Part shown: positions 6,039-11,704 of the stretch, one piece after another | How positions within the stretch are numbered: position 1 is the stretch's first letter | How the letters are laid out: each line of letters starts with the position of its first letter | Source of the DNA: SSS58A sp041648155 | GTDB taxonomy: Bacteria; Krumholzibacteriota; Krumholzibacteriia; Krumholzibacteriales; Krumholzibacteriaceae | Length of the DNA: 11,704 bases | Direction: 5' to 3' | Assembly: GCA_041648155.1 (NCBI GenBank) | Contig: JBAZPL010000077.1 | Coordinates: 1 to 11,704, forward strand | Program-made: the position numbers and the translations under genes | Notes under the pieces: model-generated | What the model saw: the letters and a program-made list of their open reading frames with translations, nothing else | Databases searched by the model: none | What the model was told of the DNA's origin: nothing

Positions 6039-7919
6039 ATGCACAGAGGCAAGAGGACTTCGTTTCTCTTCGCGGTCGTTCTCGCGGCGCTGTCGCTGCT
6101 CGTTCTGGCGCAGGCGCAGGTCGCGGCGCAAACCCTCGAAGAGAAGGTCAAGGAATTCGATCTCAAGAACGGGATGAAATTCCTCGTCGTCGAGCGGCAT
6201 GAGGCGCCCGTCGCGTTCTGCGCGGTCGCGTTCAACGTCGGCGCGGCGAACGAATGGCCGAACGTCACCGGCATCTCCCACATGCTCGAGCATATGATGT
6301 TCAAGGGTACGGAGATGATGGGGACGAAGAACTTCAAGAAAGAGGCTCCCTATTTCGAGCGGACCGACGCGCTCGGCGACAAGACGATCGCCCTGAGGAA
6401 AGAGATGGGCGAATGGCGCTTCACGCGCTTTCAGGCGTTCGGCCGCCAGGTGCTCGAGTCGTTCGCCAAGGAAGAGAAGGAGCGCATCGGCGCCGACAAG
6501 AACGAGCAGAACAAGCTGCTGGCCGCGAAGATCCGCGGCATGGCGAAGCTCCCCGATTCCATCGGCGCGGTTCCGTACCTCGTCGAGGACGGCGGCGTCA
6601 ATTATCTGAACAAGTACCTCGAGTACGAGCTCGCGTGGGGAGAGATCGCGAAGCTCCTCGACGAGCAGCGGCAGTTCATGGTGAAGGACGAGCTCTGGGG
6701 CCAGTTCATGAACAACGGCTCCCGGTTCCTCAACGCCTTCACGTCGAACGATATGACCGTGTACCTCGAGTACCTTCCCGCGAATCGGCTCGAGCTCTTC
6801 ATGGTCCTCGAGTCCGACCGGATGGAATCGGCCGTATTCAGGGAGTTTTGGTCGGAGCGCGACGTCATCATGGAGGAGCGCCGCCTCGGCGAGAACGATC
6901 CCGACGAAGTGCTGGGAGAATCGTTCTACTCGGTCGCGTTCACGGCGAGCCCGTACAAATGGCCCGTCGTCGGCTGGATGAGCGACCTTCAGACGATCGA
7001 CCGCAAGGAACTCCAGAAATACCACGATATGTTCTACGCCCCGAACAACGCCATCGGGATCGTCGTCGGCGACGTGAAGGTCGAGCAGGTGAAGAAGCTC
7101 GCGGAGAAATACTTCGGGTCGATTCCGGCGAAACCCGCGCCGCCGCGCCTCGAAACGCGCGAGCCCAAGCAGGGGGGGGAACGCCGCGTCATCGTCGAGC
7201 ATACGGCGAATCCCAAGCTCATGATCGGATTCCACAAGCCCATCTACCCGAATCCCGACGCGGCGCCGATCGCCGTTCTCGAGAGCATCCTCGGGGGAGG
7301 GCGCACCTCGCGCCTCTACAAGACCGTTTTCGAGGAGAAACAGCTCACCGCCGAGGAGCCGAGGGTGTATGACGGTCCCGGCGAGCGGTACGACAACCTC
7401 ATGGTGGTCGAGGCGCTGCCGCGCAGCCCGAACACCCTCGAGGACGTCGAGAAGGCCGTCCTCGAAGAGATCGAGAAAATCAAGAAGGAACCCGTCACCG
7501 AACGCGAGCTCCAGCGCGTCATGAACCAGCTCGACGCGGACCTGATCCGTTCCCTCGGCTCGAACCTCGGCATCGCGTTCCAGATCGCTCTCGGGCAGCT
7601 CTACTACGGCGATTTTCATGCGAATTTCCGGAGCTTCGAACGCATCAAGAAGGTCACTGCCGCGGACGTCCAGCGGGTCGCGAACGAATATCTGACCGCC
7701 GCGAACCGCACCGTCGCCTATCGGGTCCAGACGGAGAAGCAAGAGGGCGCGGAGGAGCAGATCGACGAGCAGGCGCTCATGCAGTGGGTTCAGAGCCTTC
7801 CCCCGGAAGAGAAAATGGTGATATTCCAGAAGTTCCAGACCCTCAAGACGCAAGCCGAGCAGGAAGCGTACGGGAAGGAACTCTGGGAGCGCGCGAAGGC
7901 CGCTCAGGGCAAGAAGTAA
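6039..7919 (+). CDS. M16 family zinc metallopeptidase (active subunit), exported
   Basis: A 626-residue M16 (pitrilysin/processing-peptidase type) endopeptidase, likely in the periplasm or envelope. The start ATG 6039 follows AGGAGG by 4 nt and gives a good signal peptide (basic start, hydrophobic 8-24, cleavage near 30); the longer frame from 5955 places this signal internally. The inverted zinc motif HMLEH is at 81-85 (H81, E84, H85) and the third ligand is E280 in RDVIMEERR. LNAFTSND (231-238) and LESDRM (257-262) match conserved family blocks. A second, non-catalytic M16 domain spans about 385-560, with GGGRTSRLY at 419-427. H85 and E280 are separated by about 195 residues against about 76 in short members; residues about 103-222 form a charged, largely helical insertion, as seen in longer bacterial members. 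The C-terminal 65 residues are Glu/Gln/Lys-rich. The next gene, 12 nt on, encodes the inactive partner, so a heterodimer is likely. Substrate unknown. Confidence 0.9.
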   Translation: MHRGKRTSFLFAVVLAALSLLVLAQAQVAAQTLEEKVKEFDLKNGMKFLVVERHEAPVAFCAVAFNVGAANEWPNVTGISHMLEHMMFKGTEMMGTKNFKKEAPYFERTDALGDKTIALRKEMGEWRFTRFQAFGRQVLESFAKEEKERIGADKNEQNKLLAAKIRGMAKLPDSIGAVPYLVEDGGVNYLNKYLEYELAWGEIAKLLDEQRQFMVKDELWGQFMNNGSRFLNAFTSNDMTVYLEYLPANRLELFMVLESDRMESAVFREFWSERDVIMEERRLGENDPDEVLGESFYSVAFTASPYKWPVVGWMSDLQTIDRKELQKYHDMFYAPNNAIGIVVGDVKVEQVKKLAEKYFGSIPAKPAPPRLETREPKQGGERRVIVEHTANPKLMIGFHKPIYPNPDAAPIAVLESILGGGRTSRLYKTVFEEKQLTAEEPRVYDGPGERYDNLMVVEALPRSPNTLEDVEKAVLEEIEKIKKEPVTERELQRVMNQLDADLIRSLGSNLGIAFQIALGQLYYGDFHANFRSFERIKKVTAADVQRVANEYLTAANRTVAYRVQTEKQEGAEEQIDEQALMQWVQSLPPEEKMVIFQKFQTLKTQAEQEAYGKELWERAKAAQGKK

Positions 7920-7931
7920 AGGAGAGGAACC

Positions 7932-9350
7932 ATGCGGAAAAGAGCCTTTATCATTTTCCTGGTTGCGGTGCTCGCCGTATCGTTCGCGTCTCTCGCGTTC
8001 GCGGCGAAGCGCCCGCATCCGAGCAAGCTGAAATACGACCCGCTCAAGATGACGACGCCGGCGTGGACCGAGCTCGCGTTCTCGAACGGGCTCACGGGAT
8101 TCTTCATCGAGGATCACGAAATTCCCGTCGTCGACATCGTGCTCGCCGTGAAAACCTACTTTCCCGACAAGGGCGCGTACGGTCTCAACGAGATGGCTCA
8201 GTGGGTCATCCGGAACGGCGGCACGGAGAAATGGCCCCCTGACAAACTCAACGACGAGCTCGAGTTCCTCGCGGCGAACATCGAGGTCTACGGCGGCAAC
8301 CTGAGCACCATGGTTGCCGTCAACTGCCTCAAAAAGGATCTGCCGCGCGTTCTCGAGATCTTCGGCGACCTCGTCATGAATCCGGCGCTGCCCGGCGACA
8401 AGGTCGATATGAAGCGCAAGACGATGCTCGAGGACATCCGCCGCAAGAACGACGAGCCGAACGCCGTCGTGCGCCGCGAGTTCGCGAAGCTCGTCTATGG
8501 CGACCACCCGTACGGCTGGGAATCGACGACGCCGAGCGTGAACGCGATCACGCGCGACGACCTCGTCAAATTCCATTCGACGTACTTCCATCCGGGCAAC
8601 GCGATCATCGGGATCAGCGGCGACGTGACGAAGGACGAGATCGTCGGGATGCTCGACAAGGCGTTCGCCGACTGGCGGAAGGCCGACGTGGCGATTCCGA
8701 AGGTGCCCGATATCACTATGGCGCCGGCGCCGAGCGTCAATTACACGTTTATGGACATCAACCAAACGTACCTCTCGCTCGGCCATCTCGGGATCAACGC
8801 GAACAATCCGGACCGCTGCGCGGTCAACATCATGAACTTCATCCTCGGCGGAGGAAGCTTCACGTCGTGGATCACGGAGCAGGTCCGCAGCGACGAAGGC
8901 CTCGCCTACTCGGCCGCGTCGCGCTACTCGTCCGACGCTTTCGCGAAAGGCATTTTCACGGCGTTCGCGCAGACCAAGGCCGACGCGACGAGCCGCGCAA
9001 CCACGATCATCATCGAGCAGATCAAGAAGATGCGGGACACGGGACCGACGGCCGAGGAGGTCAAGAAGGCGGTCGATTCGTACGTCAACAGCCAGGTGTT
9101 CGACAGCGAATCGAAGACGCAGGTCGTGCGCCGTCTCGTGCAGCTCCGCTTCGAGGGACGCCCCCTCGATACGCCTCAGAAGGACATGGAGACGTACGCG
9201 AAGCTGACGGTCGCCGACATCAAGGCGGCCGCCCAGAAGTATCTCCAGCCCGACAAGCTCACGATGCTCTTTGTCGGGAACGCGAAGCTCTTCGACCGGC
9301 CGCTGAGCGATTTCGGCCCCATGAACGAGATCAAGCTCGAGAAGGAGTAG
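7932..9350 (+). CDS. M16 family peptidase-like protein lacking the zinc motif (inactive partner), exported
   Basis: A 472-residue M16 homologue. AGGAGAGGA at 7920-7928 provides the ribosome binding site directly after the stop of the preceding gene, so the two are co-translated. Signal peptide 1-24 (ends AFA). Where active M16 enzymes have HxxEH, this one reads N-E-M-A-Q (86-90) within GLNEMAQWVIRNGGTEKW, so both histidines and the catalytic glutamate are missing. The family scaffold is otherwise kept: NGLTGFFIEDHEIPVV (52-67), DHPYGW, YFHPGNAIIGISGD, and a C-terminal M16 domain with FILGGGSFTSWITEQVRSDE and GLAYSAAS. Pairs of active and inactive M16 subunits are known from mitochondrial processing peptidase and from many bacterial operons, where the inactive chain helps form the substrate chamber. 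I infer the same here with the protein encoded upstream. Confidence 0.9.
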   Translation: MRKRAFIIFLVAVLAVSFASLAFAAKRPHPSKLKYDPLKMTTPAWTELAFSNGLTGFFIEDHEIPVVDIVLAVKTYFPDKGAYGLNEMAQWVIRNGGTEKWPPDKLNDELEFLAANIEVYGGNLSTMVAVNCLKKDLPRVLEIFGDLVMNPALPGDKVDMKRKTMLEDIRRKNDEPNAVVRREFAKLVYGDHPYGWESTTPSVNAITRDDLVKFHSTYFHPGNAIIGISGDVTKDEIVGMLDKAFADWRKADVAIPKVPDITMAPAPSVNYTFMDINQTYLSLGHLGINANNPDRCAVNIMNFILGGGSFTSWITEQVRSDEGLAYSAASRYSSDAFAKGIFTAFAQTKADATSRATTIIIEQIKKMRDTGPTAEEVKKAVDSYVNSQVFDSESKTQVVRRLVQLRFEGRPLDTPQKDMETYAKLTVADIKAAAQKYLQPDKLTMLFVGNAKLFDRPLSDFGPMNEIKLEKE

Positions 9351-9360
9351 CTCTCGCGTC

Positions 9361-10632
9361 ATGCGCGACGTCGTTGCATTGATACTCGGAGGGGGAAGGG
9401 GCACAAGGCTCTTCCCCCTCACGAAAACGCGGTCCAAGCCCGCGGTGCCGCTCGCCGGCAATTACCGTCTCATCGACGTCACCGTATCGAACTGCATCAA
9501 CTCGAAGATCGACCAAATCTACGTGCTCACGCAGTTCAACTCGGCCTCGCTCAACCAGCACATCTCGAAGACGTACCGGTTCGACACGTTCTCGAGCGGT
9601 TTCGTCGAGGTGTTCGCGGCCGAGCAGACGCCGTCCTCACTCGACTGGTTCCAGGGCACGGCGGACGCGGTGCGCAAGGTCTTCCCGCACGTCGCCAATT
9701 TTTGCCCGAGGGACGTCATCATTCTCTCCGGGGATCACCTCTACCGCATGGACTACGTCGATTTCATCGCGCGGCACCGGATGCTCGGCTCCGACATCAC
9801 GGTCGCGGTGAAGCCGGTTCCTCCGAGCCGCGCCCACGAGTTCGGCGTCCTGCATGCGGACGGGAAGGGGCGCATCGTCGAATTCCGCGAAAAGCCGAAG
9901 GGGAAGCTCCTCGCCGACATGCGCACGAACACGAAAACGCTCGGCCTTCAGCCGGCTGACGCGAAGCGGCGGCCGTACCTCGGATCGATGGGCGTGTACC
10001 TCTTCAAATTCGATGCGCTGAAGAACGTGCTCGAGCGCGATCCGCGCATGATCGACATCGCCAAGGAGGTCCTTCCGGACGCGCTCACGAGGCTCAAGGT
10101 CCAGGCATACCTGTTCGACGACTACTGGGAGGACATTGGAACGATCCCGTCATTCTACCGCGCGCACATGGATCTCCTCTCGCCGCTCCCGCCGTTCAAT
10201 CTCTTCGACGAGCGGCGCCCGCTCTACACGCACTACCGTTTCCTGCCGGGGCCCAAGATCAACGACGGCCGCATCGAGCGGTCGATTCTCAACAGCGGCT
10301 GCATCATCGAGCGCGCGACGATCAAGCGCTCGATCGTCGGCGTGCGGACACGGGTGGGGGAGGGATCGACGATCGAGGATTCGATCGTGATGGGCGCCGA
10401 TTTCTACGAGCTCCCTTGGGAGCAGGGAGAACGGCTGCCGCTCGGGATCGGGAAACGAAGCGTCATCCGCGGAGCAATCGTCGACAAAAACGCCCGCATC
10501 GGGAGTCGCGTTATCCTCGCAAACAAGAAAGGCCTCGAGAACTACGACGATCCCGGGGAGCGCTTCTATATCAGGAGCGGGATCATCGTCGTGCCGAAAG
10601 GCGCCACCATCGAGGACGGGACGGAAGTCTAG
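9361..10632 (+). CDS. glgC: Glucose-1-phosphate adenylyltransferase (ADP-glucose pyrophosphorylase)
   Basis: Makes ADP-glucose from ATP and glucose-1-phosphate, the committed step of bacterial glycogen synthesis, in the cytoplasm. The 423-residue length is close to E. coli GlgC (431). Nucleotidyltransferase motifs: GGGRGTRL (10-17), KPAVPLAG..RLID (26-39), SNCINS (43-48), WFQGTADAVR (96-105), LSGDHLYRMDY (122-132, catalytic-type D125), EFREKPKG (174-181, glucose-1-phosphate lysine K178), LGSMGVYLF (207-215) and DYWEDIGTI (254-262). From about 300 to the end is a left-handed beta-helix with hexapeptide-like repeats. At the position of the E. coli fructose-bisphosphate lysine the sequence has N34 (AGNYRLID), as in some plant-type subunits, so effector control may differ. 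It begins 10 nt after the M16 partner; the only Shine-Dalgarno-like site, AAGGAG (9342-9347), lies inside the upstream gene 13 nt away, suggesting translational coupling. Association with peptidases is not functionally obvious. Confidence 0.95.
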   Translation: MRDVVALILGGGRGTRLFPLTKTRSKPAVPLAGNYRLIDVTVSNCINSKIDQIYVLTQFNSASLNQHISKTYRFDTFSSGFVEVFAAEQTPSSLDWFQGTADAVRKVFPHVANFCPRDVIILSGDHLYRMDYVDFIARHRMLGSDITVAVKPVPPSRAHEFGVLHADGKGRIVEFREKPKGKLLADMRTNTKTLGLQPADAKRRPYLGSMGVYLFKFDALKNVLERDPRMIDIAKEVLPDALTRLKVQAYLFDDYWEDIGTIPSFYRAHMDLLSPLPPFNLFDERRPLYTHYRFLPGPKINDGRIERSILNSGCIIERATIKRSIVGVRTRVGEGSTIEDSIVMGADFYELPWEQGERLPLGIGKRSVIRGAIVDKNARIGSRVILANKKGLENYDDPGERFYIRSGIIVVPKGATIEDGTEV

Positions 10633-10718
10633 CCAGCGCGCGGGTGGCGCCGATGGGGCCCCCGACCGCGCGCAGCGTAAGCGAGCACGGGCGGGGTGAT
10701 CGGCGACAGGCCCCGCGC
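10633..10718 (-). repeat. Intergenic palindromic repeat, copy B
   Basis: Inverted relative to copy A at 5779-5870 and sharing its block order. The hairpin arms here read CCCCGCCCG and CGGTCGGGG (minus-strand sense), so the stem is kept with one mismatch although the bases differ from copy A, and the loop is shorter. It begins right after the glgC stop and ends at the terminator of the convergent gene. Retention of the palindrome in diverged copies suggests the structure matters. Confidence 0.7.
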
Positions 10719-10753
10719 AAAAAGAGTCCCGAACCCTTTCGGATTCGGGACTC
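10719..10753 (-). terminator. Intrinsic terminator of the secreted-protein gene
   Basis: GAGTCCCGAA (10724-10733) and TTCGGGACTC (10744-10753) form a perfect 10-bp stem with a 10-nt loop. On the minus strand the stem is followed by TTTTT (10719-10723), so it ends transcripts from the minus-strand gene that stops at 10796. On the plus strand the stem is preceded by A residues and followed by CGCGGGATC without a T run, so it would be weak for glgC transcripts. Confidence 0.85.
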
Positions 10754-10795
10754 CGCGGGATCTCTTCTACCGGGCGCCGCGCGCCTCGGGACTCT

Positions 10796-11377
10796 TTACT
10801 TGAAACTAGCCTTTATCGATCCCCAGTTGCTCTTCTCCGTGCCCAGCACGCAGTCGTGAATGATCGAGCCGTTGCTGATGACGAAGTTGTATCCCATGAC
10901 GTCGATCGAGACCCACTCAGGGTTGTAGGGCCAGATCGTGAAGTCCGTGGAGAAATACTGCATCACAGGAAACAGCCCGCGCTGAGCCAGTACGGTCGCG
11001 CGTACGATGTACAGTAGCTCGTCGACGCCGGGAAGAGGCGGCTGCGTGGTGCCGTATCCTAGACCCGACCATTCCGGTGTCGACCAGTTGATCGCGACCG
11101 TTATGTTGGTCGGGGCGAGCGGATCCAAGGCGATCCAATCGAATTCGATATGGATTACCTTGCCGCGCTCCGGATCGAACGGATGATCATAGAACCACTC
11201 GTTGATCCACCCGGAGGGGTACACGTACCATTCGCCATTGTTGAAGCCGCTTCCTCCGCCTTCGATAACGTTGCCGGCTCCGACCGTAATAAAGAAGGTA
11301 TCGGTTTTCGGCTGGGCGGATGCTGAAACGACGAATAACAGCATCGCCAGGACGAGCATAATGAAGCACTTCTTCAT
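10796..11377 (-). CDS. Secreted protein of unknown function, beta-rich
   Basis: A 193-residue protein. The ATG at 11377 is preceded by AGGAGG with a 9-nt gap and gives a classic signal peptide: MKK, a hydrophobic run through residue 16, and cleavage near SASA-Q (20). The longer frame from 11608 starts upstream of the promoter and adds non-hydrophobic residues. The mature part is rich in Trp, Gly, Pro and aromatic/beta-branched residues in alternating patterns (GEWYVYPSGWINEWFYDHPF, VAINWSTPEW, NPEWVSIDVMG, FVISNGSIIHDCV), suggesting a compact beta-sandwich domain. It recalls unnamed secreted domains seen in metagenomic genomes that share an NPEW.SID...ISDG-like ending, but this is from memory. 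No catalytic motif, lipobox, sorting signal or membrane anchor is visible. It has its own promoter and terminator, so it is probably monocistronic. Confidence 0.8.
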   Translation of the reverse strand: MKKCFIMLVLAMLLFVVSASAQPKTDTFFITVGAGNVIEGGGSGFNNGEWYVYPSGWINEWFYDHPFDPERGKVIHIEFDWIALDPLAPTNITVAINWSTPEWSGLGYGTTQPPLPGVDELLYIVRATVLAQRGLFPVMQYFSTDFTIWPYNPEWVSIDVMGYNFVISNGSIIHDCVLGTEKSNWGSIKASFK

Positions 11378-11574
11378 AATAGAGATCCTCCTGTTGCTCA
11401 TATGCACCATCGCGCTTGCCGAATCTTTCCGAGAAGGCCCGGCCGACGGCTTCCCCGGAAACCGATCCCGCAAAGCACCAATTGACGCAATTGATTTAAT
11501 AACAGTAAATTCTACCGCCACCTCCCTTCTGGCCCGGTTGACCGTCGAATCCGTTTTGTGGATTGATATTTGGG
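11378..11574 (-). other. Long untranslated leader of the secreted-protein gene
   Basis: About 196 nt separate the inferred transcription start from the ATG. The leader contains the ribosome binding site AGGAGG about 9 nt before the start. It also holds two copies of the palindrome CAATTG (11479-11484 and 11488-11493) separated by 3 bp, in an AT-rich patch unlike the surrounding sequence. Such a repeat could be an operator or form part of leader structure. I do not recognise a known riboswitch. Confidence 0.35.
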
Positions 11575-11579
11575 CCGGG

Positions 11580-11608
11580 ATTATAGCAGAAACGAGTCCT
11601 CGTTTCAA
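11580..11608 (-). promoter_or_regulatory. Sigma70-type promoter for the secreted-protein gene
   Basis: On the minus strand TTGAAA (11603-11608), a 17-bp spacer and TATAAT (11580-11585). The -10 is exact and the -35 differs at one base. The predicted start of transcription near 11573 lies upstream of the ATG at 11377, supporting that start over the longer frame. Confidence 0.75.
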
Positions 11609-11644
11609 TGAAATTAGGCGGAGTTCAAGCCTTCGCGATCGCGT

Positions 11645-11704
11645 CTAAAGGTCGATTTCGAAGAAGCGCTCGACGCTGGTCGGATTCGTCGGGTCGATGG
11701 CGCG
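11645..11704 (-). CDS. C-terminal end of a gene entering from the right edge (partial)
   Basis: The minus strand is open from the window edge to a TAG at 11645-11647 and encodes RAIDPTNPTSVERFFEIDL. Codon use (cgc, atc, gac, ccg, acg, acc, gtc, ttc, gaa) matches the high-GC genes of the window, and the tail ends shortly upstream of the promoter of the next minus-strand gene, as expected for a real gene end. Only 19 residues are visible, so the family cannot be named. Confidence 0.55.
   Translation of the reverse strand, partial: RAIDPTNPTSVERFFEIDL

Noticed and set aside
5967..9461. Minus-strand open frame of 1164 codons opposite the M16 genes
   Set aside because: Composition is dominated by Arg, Leu, Glu, Asp and Val from antisense reading of GC3-rich genes, with no domain motif; the opposite strand has two clear peptidases and the start of glgC.
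11202..11648. Plus-strand frame containing a signal-peptide-like segment (MKHFFIIEILLLLICTIALA)
   Set aside because: It arises from the near-palindromic ATGAAG...CTTCAT start of the minus-strand signal peptide gene; no good ribosome binding site precedes that ATG and the downstream sequence covers the opposing promoter and leader.
1..11704. CRISPR array, tRNA, rRNA, integrase or transposase
   Set aside because: No regularly spaced repeats, cloverleaf-like segments or recombinase motifs were seen on reading both strands.

Overview
The window looks like the chromosome of a Gram-negative, high-GC bacterium, probably an uncultured lineage; I cannot place it to a phylum. Evidence for an outer membrane: a protease ending in a beta-barrel domain with a C-terminal aromatic residue, two peptidases with signal peptides, and a further Sec-exported protein. 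Most genes carry strong G/C third-position bias (hand count about 63% GC over 6361-6660). Two genes stand out: the left-edge DUF4143-type gene (about 43% GC over 61-360) and the biotin carboxylase (about 55% over 3661-3960).

Layout, left to right. (1) 3-407, plus: 3' end of an AT-rich DUF4143/AAA-type gene. It is followed at 407-490 by a short in-frame tail with host-like codons, probably the remnant of a disrupted gene. (2) 497-3483, minus: a very large exported M1-type zinc metallopeptidase joined to a C-terminal outer-membrane barrel, interrupted by one apparent frameshift at 1083-1085. (3) 3607-4965, minus: an orphan biotin carboxylase-like ATP-grasp protein with a near-consensus promoter at 5110-5138 and a leader of about 140 nt. 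(4) 5259-5768, plus: a COQ7-like ferritin-fold protein lacking the first iron-ligand glutamate. (5) 6039-10632, plus: a tight three-gene cluster with an active-site M16 peptidase, a second M16 protein lacking the zinc motif, and glgC (ADP-glucose pyrophosphorylase); gaps are 12 and 10 nt. (6) 10796-11377, minus: a secreted protein of unknown function with a consensus promoter, a leader of about 196 nt and a clear intrinsic terminator. (7) 11645-11704, minus: the last 19 codons of a gene running in from the right.

Two inverted copies of an intergenic palindromic repeat (5779-5870 and 10633-10718), plus a third partial copy, flank the M16-glgC cluster.

The M16 pair most likely works as a periplasmic or envelope heterodimeric peptidase, and the M1-barrel protein may add a second envelope protease; glgC is metabolically unrelated. 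No CRISPR array, RNA gene, integrase or transposase is visible. I did not find a clearly new multi-gene system. The best candidates for follow-up are the M1-barrel fusion, the COQ7-like protein with a substituted ligand, and the repeat family.
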